Shown: piece after piece, positions 11,713-22,087 of the stretch | Position numbering within the stretch: position 1 is the stretch's first letter | How the letters are laid out: each line of letters opens with the position of its first letter | From: Neoarius graeffei | Taxonomy: Eukaryota; Chordata; Actinopteri; Siluriformes; Ariidae | Direction: 5' to 3' | Length of the DNA stretch: 64,000 nucleotides | Assembly (NCBI RefSeq): GCF_027579695.1 | Contig: NC_083579.1 | Coordinates: forward strand, 72,029,371 to 72,093,370 | Program-made: the position numbers and the translations under genes | The notes under the pieces: generated by a model | Databases searched by the model: none | What the model saw: the letters and a program-made list of their open reading frames with translations, nothing else | Told to the model about the DNA's origin: nothing

Positions 11713-12397
11713 AATCTTGCCAAATAAACAGAATGTAGAAATCTTCCTTTTCTAGTAGCATTAGTTACATAATATGATTTTGAGTTTGAAAAGAGTTTGC
11801 TAGCATGTCAGGTGGAGCTTCACTGACTAGCTTAATGTTAAACCACCATGATGCACAGCATGCGTTCATTTTGTGAATTCACATTTCTGTCTTTGGTAAC
11901 GGCATTAGGCTTTGTCAGCGTTGTGGCAATAATACAACAATGCATTGACAGAAAATGTACTTTTAATACTTAAGGATTTTTAAAAGCAAGTAACTTCAGT
12001 ACTTTAACTTAAGTAAAAAAATTGACTGTACAACTTTCACTTGTATCAGAGTAACATTTGACCAGTGGGATCTGTACGTTGACTTAAGTAATGAAGTTGG
12101 GTACTTTGTCCACCTCTGCTAAAAATGCATTTCATTTCATTGCATGAAATGCTAACAGTTTTTGATCAGTGTCATTTTGTACTAATGACAAGAAATGTAG
12201 CTCTTTAGAAAAATGAAACTTTTCACTGGTTGTGGAGAATATTATGATGAGAACATTCTGTTTATGTTGAATTAGTAAATAATAGCATCATATTGGCAGA
12301 GTGGTTTCATGTTGAGATAATATCAGCAGTTAGGTGTTTAACGTGACTTGTGATGTGGTTCAACCAGTGTGTGGGGTTGTATAGTTGATGAAAGGCA

Positions 12398-12435
12398 GGT
12401 TTTTGCTTTGAGGAGGGGACGTGTGTGACACTGTG
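12398..12435 (-). other. Recombination signal of V-A1 (22-bp spacer)
   Basis: On the minus strand the heptamer CACAGTG (12429-12435) directly follows the V coding end. A 22-bp spacer and a nonamer GCAAAAACC (12398-12406) follow. This is the 23-type signal expected after a V segment. The first nonamer base is G instead of the usual A. Confidence 0.9.
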
Positions 12436-12906
12436 CATAAGAAGCTGCACAGAAGTACAGAGCAGTGTGCAGCACTTGGGTTGCTTTAGGGATGTGTAGA
12501 GAAGCTGATGATGCTCCATCTCCATCCACTGTAAAACTGCCTTCATAATCTTTCTCAACTTGTTTAGTACTGCTATAATAAACATATGCAATAAGTTTCA
12601 AACTTGTGTCGCCATGTGTTTTCTGATACCACAGTATTGTCTTGTAGTTTGCGATGCTGTGGTTGCAGGTTAGAGTTACACTCTTTTCAGGCATACACAA
12701 CACATCAGCAGGACCTTGATGGACATCTTTACAAAAGCAATAACCTAGATTGAAAAAAAAGAGGGTTAAACACTGATTTATTATTCTTAGAATGTAGAAT
12801 GGATGTATCATTGTAATAAAATTTTATTGGATAGACAATTAATAACCCTAATATTACCTGAGATGCAGCTCACACAGATGATGAGTTTAAATGGAAATCT
12901 AATCAT
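12436..12906 (-). CDS. T-cell receptor V segment, type A copy 1 (probable TRBV)
   Basis: Two exons: leader 12858-12906 (MIRFPFKLIICVSCIS, hydrophobic signal peptide, GT donor) and V exon 12436-12744, joined in phase 1 through an AG acceptor after a pyrimidine tract. The V domain shows VTLTCNHS (first conserved Cys with an Asn-glycosylation site), ILWYQK (conserved Trp) and TALYFCAASYA (second conserved Cys). It is open throughout and is followed by a 22-bp-spacer recombination signal. After V(D)J joining it would form the variable domain of a membrane T-cell receptor chain. The YFCAAS ending and upstream decamer favour TRB; TRA, TRD or TRG are not excluded. Reading past the heptamer gives a false C-terminal tail. 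Confidence 0.82.
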
Positions 12907-13016
12907 GTTGTTTGATTCAATCTTGTGAAAGAAAAAAAACAAATGATCTACATTTCATCCAAAAGAGTAAAACATGACACATGATCAGACCTCAGGGTGT
13001 CAGTAAGGAGACAGGA

Positions 13017-13026
13017 TGTGACATCA
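13017..13026 (-). promoter_or_regulatory. CRE-like V-beta decamer upstream of V-A1
   Basis: TGTGACATCA, 111 bp upstream of the leader ATG. It matches the AGTGAYRTCA decamer of mammalian V-beta promoters at all but the first base, and is present at the same distance in all three A copies. Confidence 0.6.
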
Positions 13027-13715
13027 TTACACTGGTGAACACTATGATCACACCCATTACTCTGAAATCAGGAACCTGCAAACAATAAATAAATTAAACT
13101 ACAGCACCATATAAGGGCCAGATGAATGAAATTCAATTTCGTAACTCTGCACGACATGGTCTTAGCTTTAAAAGTTTGTACACCTCGACTCACTCATAGG
13201 TTTTTCTTTATTTTGACTATTTTCTACATTTTAGAACAATACTGAAGACATCAAGACTATGAAATAACATCTGGAGTAAATATGGAATTATGTGGTAAAC
13301 AAAAAAAGTGTTTGAAAAAATATGTTTCAGATTTTATGTTCGTCAAAGTAGCCAGCGTTTACCTTGATGATGCTTTACACACTATTGGTGTTATCTTAAC
13401 CAGCTTCATGAGGTAGTTACCTGGAATGCTTTTCAATTAACAGCTGTGCCTCGTCAAAAGTTAATTAGTGCAATTTCTTGCCTTCTTAATGTGTCTGAGA
13501 TCAAACAGTAAATAATAAATAACAAAAGAACAATAAATTCGATAACTTTAATAATCCATATTATGTCAAGATAGGAAGTGTATTTTTAATTGATAAAAAT
13601 AAAGAAAACTCACCGAATTAGACGGTGTGTCCAGATTTTTGACTGATGATTGTGATGATTAGCAATAATGACTTTGTTTGGATTCATAATTGTTTGCCAT
13701 TTGCTTGATTATGTA
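13027..13715. repeat. Upstream flank of V-A1, duplicated
   Basis: No gene seen. The sequence recurs at 28908-29597 and 47004-47690 with few changes, and marks the duplicated block. It is AT-rich and holds short ORFs only. Confidence 0.7.
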
Positions 13716-13951
13716 CAGTTAGGTCCATATATATTTGGACACTGAGACAAATTTTGTTTTTTTACCTTTTTACTGAAACCTATTCAAGTTATAGTTATAT
13801 AATGGATATGGACATAAAGTCCAGACTTTCAGCTTTCATTTGAGGTATCCATATTAAAATTGGATGAAGGGTTTAGGAGTTCCAGCTCCTTAACATGTGT
13901 CACCCTGTTTTTAAAGGAACCAAAAGTAATTGGACAATTGACTCAAAGGCT

Positions 13952-15103
13952 TTTAAGTTCGTTTCTTAGACAAGTATATTTTTTTTAAGTTTGTTACCTT
14001 GTTAACAGTTTCGGCGTGAATCTCCCGCCTTCTTCAGAAACAGTCACCAGATGTCGAGTGGTGACGTGCCTTATCAGCTGATGTTGCGTGCAGGAGGCGT
14101 GAACGTCCCGCCCAATTTGACAGGTAGTCCACGCCTCCTGCTGTCAGGTCGCTCCTCCAGGACGGCGCTCCAGGTGTGCGACAGTGCATACGCTCCCTCG
14201 TCCCGGTTCATCGTCCTCTGCGCCCGCTTGCGTATCTCCACTGCCTCCAAAATCCAACGCTGGAATCTATTTTCTTCAGCGCGAATGACTCTGGCCTCTT
14301 CCCAATTCATTATGTGATTTTGCCGTTTGCAGTGGTCTGAAATGGCTGATTTTAGGTTTTCTTGGTGTGCTTTTTCTTTTTCGGATCTTGTGAGTCTTCT
14401 TGTTGTTTCTTTTTCACATTCTAATTGGTGTTCTTTCCTTCGAGTATGGAAGCATCTGCCCGTTTCACCAATATAGACTTTATTACATGAACGGCAAGGG
14501 ATTTCATATATGACATTGCATTTATTGTCCAGTTGTATTTTGTCTTTGGGGTGAACTAGCAGCTGTCGGAGGTTCTTATGGTTTGACCGGGGTGTTGATG
14601 TGGTATTTCCTCATGGATCGTTGGATGCGTTCTGTGACTCCTTTTATGTACGGTAGTGTGACAAAGCCCCGGTTTGTTTTTTCGGTGTTTTTTCTTGTTT
14701 GTTTATTTTCTTTTATTTGTGTCTGTAATTTCCCTTTCCGAATTGCCCACGGTGGATATTGGCAGTTTTTTAATGCCTGTTGGATGTGTTGTTCCTCCTC
14801 CTGTCTGTCTTTCTCCTCCGTGATGTTCTGTGCTCGGTCGTATAGTGTTCTGATTACTGACATTTTGTGTGCGATGGGATGTTCAGATGTCCAGAGAAGA
14901 TATTGGTCGGTGTGTGTAGGTTTTCTGTATGTTGTAATTCTGATGTTCCCTTCTTCTGTGTGGTGTATTTTTAAGTCCAAAAAAGCTATTGTCTTGTCCG
15001 TTTCCTCTTCGTGTGTGAATTTTATGTTGCCTGTCTTGTCTATGGAGTTTAAATGATCCGTGAGTTGTTGTGTGTGACCTGTTTTGGTTATTTCAAGAAT
15101 GTC
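13952..15103 (-). repeat. Left inverted arm of the Penelope-like element
   Basis: About 1.15 kb, the reverse complement of 16559-17710 with few differences. On the minus strand it encodes the C-terminal half of the element protein, in two open stretches (14576-15103 and 14074-14310). The arm begins within the YVDD catalytic motif, starting at the second Asp (DILEITKTG). Confidence 0.9.
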
Positions 15104-17590
15104 AAAGAGGTACGCTACCTGGAAAAGCTGGGAAAAAAATTGGCGCGACAAAGAAACCATCTCCGCTTCAATCTCCGCTGCCGAGACGAAGGCGTCATTC
15201 CAGCAAGCCTCTACATAAAAAATCCGATACCAACAAGAAACGCGGAAAGGACCATCGAAAGAGCGCGAATGACTCTGGTAAGAGAAAGAATCAGATGCAC
15301 GACTAACAAAATCAACAATTTAAACACAGAAATAGCACAAAGAAAACAAGAATTCAAACGCCGGTTCAAATTCAGCAGTGACATGGAAAAAAATATGGAA
15401 GAACATCTGAATGCAATACAAGAACAAGAGTTTTCAAAAACAAAAACACGCCATATTAAAAAACTGAACAGACTTATCAATAAGAAACAAAATAAATGCA
15501 AGGACAAGCAAATAAACGAAAAATGGATTTGCAACCTGTCTAAACACACACTAACAACAGCAGAACGCACCATACTCTCACGGGGACTAAACTATGCCAT
15601 CACACCAAATACAATCCCGCATGAAGAATTCGTATTAGCCACGGAACTAGCATGCAACATGATACAGGACCAAGGACAGAAGGCCGCATTAAGGAACGAA
15701 ATAGCAGGCATCCTCACCTCAGCTAAACCGCCACCCAGAAACATAACCAAACAGGAAATGGAAGCCATCAGAACACTTACAAAGAACAAGAAAATAACAA
15801 TATTACCGGCTGATAAAGGGAGGACCACGGTTATCATGGACACTAATCAATATGAAAAACAAATGAATGAAATGCTCACGGACCCAAACACATATGAAGT
15901 ATTAAAAAAAGACCCGACGGAGGAAAAGAAAAGAAGACTAAAGCTATTACTCAAACCGTTACTGGATGACAACAAAATCGATAAACAAACATACAACCAC
16001 CTCATCCCCACAGCAGACATCACCCCCCGGATATACGGCACACCGAAAATTCATAAACCCGGAGCACCACTAAGACCCATAGTAGACAGTATAGGATCAG
16101 TTACTTACAACCTTTCCAAGACGCTGGCAGACATAATCAAACCACTCCTCGGACTCACGGAATACCACTGCAAAAACTCAAAACAACTGGCGAAAGAATT
16201 AAAGGAAATCAAGATAAAAAAGGATGAAATGTTTGTATCGCATGACGTCATATCCCTCTTTACAAAAACACCGGTCACAAACACTCTCAACATAGTAGAA
16301 AACCGGTTAAAAGCAGACAGAACCCTGAAAAAACGCACAAAACTTACAGTACAGGACATAACAAAACTATTACATTTCATTTCCACTTCCACATTTTTCC
16401 AATTTAGAGGCACAATCTACAGACAAAAAGAGGGATTTGCAATGGGGGACCCGCTATCTGCCACTCTATGTAACTTTTTTATGGAGGATCTGGAAACCCG
16501 AGCCATAGAAACAGCACCGGATGACTGCAAACCTATCTTCTGGAAAAGATACGTTGATGACATTCTTGAAATAACCAAAACAGGTCACACACAACAACTC
16601 ACGGATCATTTAAACTCCATAGACAAGACAGGCAACATAAAATTCACACACGAAGAGGAAACGGACAAGACAATAGCTTTTTTGGACTTAAAAATACACC
16701 ACACAGAAGAAGGGAACATTAGAATTACAACATACAGAAAACCTACACACACCGACCAATATCTTCTCTGGACATCTGAACATCCCATCGCACACAAAAT
16801 GTCAGTAATCAGAACACTATACGACCGAGCACAGAACATCACGGAGGAGAAAGACAGACAGGAGGAGGAACAACACATCCAACAGGCATTAAAAAACTGC
16901 CAATATCCACCGTGGGCAATTCGGAAAGGGAAATTACAGACACAAATAAAAGAAAATAAACAAACAAGAAAAAACACCGAAAAAACAAACCGGGGCTTTG
17001 TCACACTACCGTACATAAAAGGAGTCACAGAACGCATCCAACGATCCATGAGGAAATACCACATCAACACCCCGGTCAAACCATACAAGAACCTCCGACA
17101 GCTGCTAGTTCACCCCAAAGATAAAATACAACTGGACAATAAATGCAATGTCATATATGAAATCCCTTGCCGTTCATGTAATAAAGTCTATATTGGTGAA
17201 ACGGGCAGATGCTTCCACACTCGCAGGAAAGAACACCAATTAGAATGTGAAAAAGAAACAACAAGAAGACTCACAAGATCCGAAAAAGAAAAAGCACACC
17301 AAGAAAACCTAAAATCAGCCATTTCAGACCACTGCAAACGGCAAAATCACATAATGAATTGGGAAGAGGCCAGAGTCATTCGCGCTGAAGAAAATAGATT
17401 CCAGCGTTGGATTTTGGAGGCAGTGGAGATACGCAAGCGGGCGCAGAGGACGATGAACCGGGACGAGGGAGCGTATGCACTGTCGCACACCTGGAGCGCC
17501 GTCCTGGAGGAGCGACCTGACAGCAGGAGGCGTGGACTACCTGTCAAATTGGGCGGGACGTTCACGCCTCCTGCACGCAACATCAGCTGA
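15053..17590 (+). CDS. Penelope-like reverse transcriptase with GIY-YIG endonuclease
   Basis: An 845-residue open frame. The N-terminal part is basic and rich in Lys and Arg with predicted coiled coil. The central reverse transcriptase has IYGTPKIHK, GFAMGDPLSATLCNFFME and the catalytic YVDD at residues 500-503. The C-terminal GIY-YIG nuclease has IYEIPC (Tyr 702), VYIGETGR (YIG at 713-715) and a following HTRRKEH. A CxxC pair lies between them. The enzyme would nick DNA and copy element RNA at chromosome breaks or ends. The first 17 residues come from the antisense of the inverted arm (15053-15103), so the native start is probably downstream or lost. No internal stop is present, suggesting recent insertion. 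Confidence 0.93.
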   Translation: MIRELLCVTCFGYFKNVKEVRYLEKLGKKLARQRNHLRFNLRCRDEGVIPASLYIKNPIPTRNAERTIERARMTLVRERIRCTTNKINNLNTEIAQRKQEFKRRFKFSSDMEKNMEEHLNAIQEQEFSKTKTRHIKKLNRLINKKQNKCKDKQINEKWICNLSKHTLTTAERTILSRGLNYAITPNTIPHEEFVLATELACNMIQDQGQKAALRNEIAGILTSAKPPPRNITKQEMEAIRTLTKNKKITILPADKGRTTVIMDTNQYEKQMNEMLTDPNTYEVLKKDPTEEKKRRLKLLLKPLLDDNKIDKQTYNHLIPTADITPRIYGTPKIHKPGAPLRPIVDSIGSVTYNLSKTLADIIKPLLGLTEYHCKNSKQLAKELKEIKIKKDEMFVSHDVISLFTKTPVTNTLNIVENRLKADRTLKKRTKLTVQDITKLLHFISTSTFFQFRGTIYRQKEGFAMGDPLSATLCNFFMEDLETRAIETAPDDCKPIFWKRYVDDILEITKTGHTQQLTDHLNSIDKTGNIKFTHEEETDKTIAFLDLKIHHTEEGNIRITTYRKPTHTDQYLLWTSEHPIAHKMSVIRTLYDRAQNITEEKDRQEEEQHIQQALKNCQYPPWAIRKGKLQTQIKENKQTRKNTEKTNRGFVTLPYIKGVTERIQRSMRKYHINTPVKPYKNLRQLLVHPKDKIQLDNKCNVIYEIPCRSCNKVYIGETGRCFHTRRKEHQLECEKETTRRLTRSEKEKAHQENLKSAISDHCKRQNHIMNWEEARVIRAEENRFQRWILEAVEIRKRAQRTMNRDEGAYALSHTWSAVLEERPDSRRRGLPVKLGGTFTPPARNIS

Positions 17591-17710
17591 TAAGGCACGT
17601 CACCACTCGCCATCTAGTGACTGTTTCTGAAGAAGGCGGGAGATTCACGCCGAAACTGTTAACAAGGTAACAAGCTTAAAAAATATCCTTGTCTAAGAAA
17701 CGAACTTAAA
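16559..17710 (+). repeat. Right inverted arm of the Penelope-like element
   Basis: Partner of 13952-15103. It covers the reverse transcriptase from DILEI to the end of the gene plus about 120 bp of 3' UTR. The remaining 17711-17750 is present on this side only. Confidence 0.9.
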
Positions 17711-17883
17711 ATATTTGTAATAGTTAGACATAATGAACATCCACTACGTATGACTCAAAGGCTATTTCATGGGCAGGTGTGGGCAATTCCTTCGTTATGT
17801 CATTCTCAATTAAGCAGATAAAAGGCCTGGAGTTGATTTGAGGTGTGATGCTTGCATTTGGAAGATTTTGCTGTGAAGAAAAC

Positions 17884-18923
17884 ATGCGGTCAAAGGAGCT
17901 CTCCATGCAGGTGAAACGAGCCATCCTTAAGCTGCGAAAACAGAAAAAAAAAACATCCGAGAAATTGCTACAATATTAGGAGTGGCAAAATCTACAGTTT
18001 GGTACATCCTGAGAAAGAAAGAAAGCACTGGTGAACTCATCAATACAAAAATACCTGGATGCCCACAGAAGACAACAATGGTGGATGATCGCAGAATAAT
18101 TTCCATGGTGAAGAGAAACCCCTTCACAACAGCCAACCAAGTGAACAACACTCTCCAGGAGGTAGGCGTATCAATATCCAAATCTACGATAAAGAGAAGA
18201 CTGCATGAAAGTAAATACAGAGGGTTCACTGCACAGTGCAAGCCACTCATAAGCCTCAAGAATAAAAAGGCTAGATTGGACTATGCTAAAAAACATCTAA
18301 AAAAGCCAGCATAGTGCTGGAAGAACATTCTTTGGACAGATGAAACCAAGATCAACCTCTACCAGAATGATGGAAAGAAAAAAGTACGGTGAAGGCGTGG
18401 TACAGCTCATGATCCAAAGCATACCACATCATCTGTAAAACATGGTGGAGGCAGTGTGATGGCTTGGGCATGCATGGCTGCCAGTGGCACTGGGTCACTA
18501 GTGTTTATTGATGATGTGACACAGGACAGAAGCAGCTGGATGAATTCTGAGGTATTCAGAGACATACTGTGTGCTCAAATCCAGCTAAATCCAGCCAAAC
18601 TGATTGGTCGGCGTTTCATAATACAAATGGACAATGACCCAAAACATTAAACCAAAGCAACCCAGGAGTTTATTAAAGCAAAGAAGTGGAATATTCTTGA
18701 ATGGCCATGTCAGTCACCTGATCTCAACCCAATTGAGCATGCATTTCACTTGTAAAAGACTAAACTTCAGACAGAAAGGCCCACAAACAAACAGCAACTG
18801 AAAACTGCTGCAGTAAAGGCCTGGCAGAGCATTAAAAAGGAGGAAACACAGCGTCTGGTGATGTCCATGAGTTCAAGACTTCAGGCAGTCATTGCCAACA
18901 AAGGGTTTTCAACAAAGTATTAG
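17884..18923 (+). pseudogene. Tc1 (second family) transposase, frameshifted, unit 1 copy
   Basis: Starts at ATG 17884 (MRSKELSMQVK). The frame slips in an A-run near 17941-17950 before entering the open stretch 17982-18314, with helix-turn-helix AKSTVWYILRKK. The catalytic part has WTDETK, DNDPKH and NPIEHAF, but is cut by stops after KKVR (18391-18393) and in DPKH (18648-18650), and by further frame changes near the end. Ends at TAG 18921-18923. The unit 2 copy at 29954 shares most differences from an intact enzyme. Confidence 0.85.
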
Positions 18924-19297
18924 AAATGAACATTTTATTTACAATTATTTAATTTGTCCAATTACTTTTGAGCCCCTGAAATGAAAGGATTGTGTTTAAA
19001 CAATGCTTTAGTTCCTCACATTTTTATGCAATCATTTTGTTCAACCCACTGAATTAAAGCTGAATGTCTGAACTTCAACTGCATCTGAATTGTTTTGTTC
19101 AAAATTCCTTGCGGTAAAGTACAGAACCAAAATTAGAAAAATGTTGTCTCTGTCCAAATATTTATGGACCTAACTGTATGTTGTGCCTGGAGTCCAAAGT
19201 TGTTTGTGAAAAATGTGATTGTTCCGTGAAATATTGACAGCTCATGATCAGTGTCAGCTTTTTCAGTATGTATTTTAAGAAATTTTCATCTTTAGAA

Positions 19298-19671
19298 GGG
19301 GTGGCATGGTGGTGTAATGGTTAGCACTGTTGCCTCTCAGCAAGAAGGTTCTGGGTTTGAGAGCAGTGGCCGACAGGGGCCTTTCTGTGTGGAGTTTGCA
19401 TGTTCTCCCCGTGTCTGCGTGGATTTCCTCCGAGTGCTCCCGTTTCCCCCCCAAGTCCAAAGACATGCAGGTTAGGCTAATTGGTGGCTCTAAATTGACC
19501 ATAGGTGTGAATGTGCATGTGAATGATTGTTTCTCAATCCCAGGAGAGGGATTGTGGCAGGAAGGGGATCCGGTGTAAAACTATACTCAAATTAATATGA
19601 TGTGGATCCGTAGGGTCCACATGGACCATGACCTGGCAAAAGTATGGGACAAGAAGGAGAAAGAAGAAGTT
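19298..19671 (+). mobile_element. SINE, older subfamily, unit 1
   Basis: Shares the tRNA-like head and GTTTGCATGTTCTCCCCG body with the other SINEs. Its 3' half differs (GGCAGGAAGGGGATCCGG and a GAAGGAGAAAGAAG end). Flanked by an imperfect 14-bp repeat, TTTTCATCTTTAGAA left and GTTTATCTTGAGAA right. The B box is degenerate (GGGTTTGAGAGCA). The same insertion is at 31363 and 47813. Confidence 0.82.
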
Positions 19672-19875
19672 GTTTATCTTGAGAAGAACAGCACAGCAAG
19701 TTTATAATATCATAAACAAGACGTGATGTTTCTCTTAAATGAACAACTGACATCACAGACTGTTATCATATTGACAGAGTGGTTTAATTTAGGAATAATA
19801 TCAGCAGTTTGGTGATTACTGTGACTTGTGATGTGGTTAAACAGGTGTCTGAGTCTGTAGAGTTGATTAGAGACA

Positions 19876-19913
19876 GGTTTTTGTTTTGAGGAGAGGACGT
19901 GTGTGACACTGTG
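19876..19913 (-). other. Recombination signal of V-B1 (22-bp spacer)
   Basis: Minus strand: heptamer CACAGTG at 19907-19913, 22-bp spacer, nonamer ACAAAAACC at 19876-19884. Both motifs match consensus. Confidence 0.92.
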
Positions 19914-20387
19914 TGTAATAAGCTGCACAGAAGTACAGAGCAGTGTGCAGCGCTTGGGTAGCTTTGGGCATTTGTAGAGACGCTGATGACTGTCCATCTC
20001 CACTCACTGTAAAACTACCTTCATAATTTCCTTCATATGTTGGGTTGCTATAATAAACATATGCGATGAGTTTCAGGCCTGTGTCTCCATGTGTTTTCTG
20101 ATACCACAGTATTGTGTCATAAGTTGGGATGCTGTGGTTACAGGTTAGAGTTACATTCTCTTCAGGCAAACACAACACATCAGCAGGACCTTGATGAACA
20201 TCTTTACAAATCAAAGAACCTGGAAAAAATATTAAATGCAGATTTATTCGTCAAGGCACATTAATACAGCATTATTTATCTGTTACACAAAGTACATAGT
20301 TGATATACTGTATGTATTTCATATATGAACAAAATTACCTGAGAGGAAGCACACACTGATGATGAATTTATAGAAAAATCTGATCAT
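19914..20387 (-). CDS. T-cell receptor V segment, type B copy 1 (probable TRBV)
   Basis: Leader exon 20339-20387 (MIRFFYKFIISVCFLS) and V exon 19914-20219, joined in phase 1 with GT-AG borders. The V domain has ICKDVHQGPADVLC, VTLTCNHS-type first Cys (here NVTLTC), ILWYQKTHGDTGLKLIAY and TALYFCAAYY. Open to the heptamer. CDR1 reads SIPTYDT and CDR2 region YYSNPTYEG. It differs from type A by a 3-bp shorter exon and a different leader. It would give a receptor variable domain after rearrangement. Confidence 0.83.
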
Positions 20388-20477
20388 ATTGATTGATTGA
20401 AGCTGGAAAACGATGATCAGCAAGTTCTTACACTTTGACACAGGATCTGGTATGACATGAGCAGTGGTGATACAGGA

Positions 20478-20487
20478 TGTGACGTCA
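20478..20487 (-). promoter_or_regulatory. V-beta decamer with perfect CRE upstream of V-B1
   Basis: TGTGACGTCA, containing the palindromic CRE octamer TGACGTCA at 20480-20487, 91 bp upstream of the leader ATG. The other B copies have TGTGATGTCA at this place. Confidence 0.65.
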
Positions 20488-20579
20488 TGATGTAGATAAA
20501 CACAATGATCACACCCACTACCGTGAGTTACGGTACTTCAAATGTCATAAAGGAGAGCACTGTATCATGAATATTAATG

Positions 20580-21034
20580 AAATTAAGGAAAACAGAAATT
20601 TATCAGTTTTTAGAATGCATATTGTAATTATTCTTTTCCTTGTAAAGGAAACTGATCAGAAAAATAAATGAAAAATAAATAAAGAAATAAATGAATATAT
20701 AAATAAACATAACATGAGAGAACAGGAAAGCATGTCCTGGTCATGATCATGAATTTATCAAACATATCTCAAACTTTTTTTAAACCATGGAGGAAAACCA
20801 AAATACTGTAAGCCAAATGTAGAAGGTTATTGTGAGTCATTAGAAATAACAGCTCACATCCTCCACCCACTAAATAAATGAGTGAAACTCCAGCACCACC
20901 TAAAGACCAGATAAATATCCACACATTGTGATCATTATTTGTTCAGTGCTGGAGTGAGTTTTACAGTCGTCACTGCCTCCGTTGCATATTTGTCTTGAAA
21001 TTCCTTACACTGTCTCTTCAATAACTGGGTCTTA
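20580..21034. repeat. Upstream flank of V-B1, duplicated with every B segment
   Basis: Recurs at about 22750-23296, 35858-36325, 43740-44425, 49440-50110 and 59852-60440. A conserved core holds GCTCACATCCTCCACC and CCAGATAAATATCCACACA. No gene recognised. The sixth copy at 59.9 kb stands without a nearby B segment, which suggests one was lost there. Confidence 0.75.
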
Positions 21035-21515
21035 CAGTTGTGCTTGAAAGTTTGTGAACCCTTTAGAATTTTCTATATTTCTGCAAAAATAGGTCCTCAA
21101 ACATCATCAGAGTTTCACAAAGTCTTAAGAGTAGATAAATAGAACCCAGTTAAACAATTGAGACAAAAATATTATACTTAGTCACTTATTTATTGAGGAA
21201 ATTGATTGAATATTACATATCTGTGAGTGGAAAAAAGTATGTAAACCTTTGCTTTCAGTATCTGGTGTGACCCCACTGTGCAGCAATAACTGCAACTAAA
21301 CGTTTGCGGTAACTGTTGATCAGTCCTGCACACCGGCTTGGAGGAATTTTAGCCCGTTCCTCCGTACAGAACAGCTTCAACTCTGAGATGTTGGTCGGTT
21401 TCCTCACATGAACTGCTCGCTTCAGGTCCTTCCACAACATTTTGATTTAATTAAGGTCAGGACTTTGACTTGGCCATTCCAAAACATTAACTTTATTCTT
21501 CTTTAACCATTCTTT
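21035..21515 (-). mobile_element. Truncated Tc1 (first family), unit 1
   Basis: The left end has the inverted repeat CAGTTGTGCTTGAAAG after TA. The minus-strand transposase C-terminus (21255-21440, including MLWKDLKRAVHVRK) follows. Similarity stops near 21515, inside the segment just before QDNDPKH. The unit 2 copy (36326-36807) stops at the same base. Confidence 0.88.
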
Positions 21516-22040
21516 GCTAGCGACGTACCACACATGCAGAGTAGCCTGGGGAGCATTTGCGGGTTTGGTGCCTTGCTCAAGGTCACTTCAGCCATTCCTG
21601 CTGGTCCAGGGAATTGAACCAGTGACCTTTTGGTCCCCAAACTGCTTCTGTAACCATTCAAGAAACACAAATTGTTTCTTTGGGCTCCAGTATAGCTTTC
21701 TATCCCCAGCCTTATTTACATTTCCCACCATTTTGTACAATTAAACAAAGTGAAGTTGTTTGTGAAAAAAAGTGATTATTCTGTGAAATATTGACGGCTC
21801 ATGATCAGTGTCAGATTTTTCATGATGTATTTGAAGAAATGTTAATCTCAAGATGAACAACACAACACAACAACTTACTATCATAAACAAGACATGATGT
21901 TTCTGTTCAATGAAGAAGAAATGACATCACAGACTGTTATCATATTGACAGTGCGGTTTAGTTTTGGAATAATATCAGCAGTTTGGTGATTATTGTGACT
22001 TGTGATGTGGTTAAACAGGTGTCTGAGTCTGTAGAGTTGA
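21516..22040. repeat. Spacer between truncated Tc1 and V-B2
   Basis: No gene seen. The part from 21542 recurs at 42533-43000 beside V-B4. It includes a fish repeat with the text TGCCTTGCTCAAGGTCAC. Confidence 0.55.
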
Positions 22041-22049
22041 TTAGAGACA

Positions 22050-22087
22050 GGTTTTTGTTTTGAGGAGAGGACGTGTGTGACACTGTG
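22050..22087 (-). other. Recombination signal of V-B2 (22-bp spacer)
   Basis: Heptamer CACAGTG at 22081-22087 and nonamer ACAAAAACC at 22050-22058 on the minus strand. Confidence 0.92.

Larger units (their letters stand above)
4384..11760 (-). mobile_element. Near full-length L2/CR1-type LINE, interrupted by a Tc1
   Basis: Minus-strand order: ORF1 with an SGNH/GDSL esterase domain (10924-11712), ORF2 with AP endonuclease and reverse transcriptase (10861 down to 5736), then a 3' UTR of about 1.35 kb ending near 4384 in a CTTGACTTGAA-type tail. The same 3' UTR is found at 53712-54299 and 59065-59220. A Tc1 (6637-8202) splits the reverse transcriptase. The exact 5' end cannot be set from one copy. 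Confidence 0.8.
1640..12126 (+). mobile_element. Outer hAT DNA transposon with 8-bp target duplication, expanded by nested insertions
   Basis: CTAAAAAT is repeated at 1640-1647 and 12119-12126. The element between starts CAGAGGTGGACAGTAACG and ends with TTTGTCCACCTCTG, resembling Tol2/Ac-type hAT ends. The plus-strand orientation is suggested by a BED-finger exon at 3980. It has been inflated to about 10.5 kb by a second hAT (1925-3876) and an L2-type LINE (about 4384-11760) that holds a Tc1. The right end recurs at 27728-28013 and 45828-46104, so the insertion predates duplication of the V array. Confidence 0.85.
13939..17763 (+). mobile_element. Penelope-like element with inverted 5' copy and 13-bp target duplication
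   Basis: TGACTCAAAGGCT is present once in the Tc1 copy of unit 2 but flanks this insertion at 13939-13951 and 17751-17763. The body (13952-17750) has a plus-strand gene for reverse transcriptase plus GIY-YIG endonuclease. It is preceded by an inverted, truncated copy of its own 3' part. Terminal inverted or tandem partial copies are a known habit of Penelope-like elements. Confidence 0.92.
13716..19176 (+). mobile_element. Tc1-like transposon (second family) split by a Penelope-like element
   Basis: Inverted ends CAGTTAGGTCCATATAT at the left and the reverse complement of a close variant at the right, flanked by TA. Subtracting the Penelope insertion and its duplicated target leaves about 1.65 kb, equal to the uninterrupted copy at 29598-31245. 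Unit 3 has the empty TA site near 47692, showing where the element entered. Confidence 0.92.

Noticed and set aside
12338..12435. C-terminal tail after YFCAASYA in the V reading frames
   Set aside because: It is translation of the heptamer, spacer and nonamer, removed on V(D)J joining.
12307..12591. Minus-strand frames overlapping each V exon (MHMFIIAVLNKLRK and similar)
   Set aside because: They are shifted-frame shadows of the V exons and cross the recombination signals.
14583..15056. Long plus-strand frame (MTGVLMWYFLMDRW) with hydrophobic residues
   Set aside because: It is the antisense of the Penelope reverse transcriptase inverted arm.
15053..17590. Telomerase or group II intron reverse transcriptase
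   Set aside because: The GIY-YIG domain, target duplication and inverted partial copy identify a Penelope-like element.
19914..20387. Novel immune-type receptor (NITR) or other non-rearranging V-domain gene
   Set aside because: Each V exon is followed by a heptamer-22-nonamer signal and no transmembrane or I-type exon follows.
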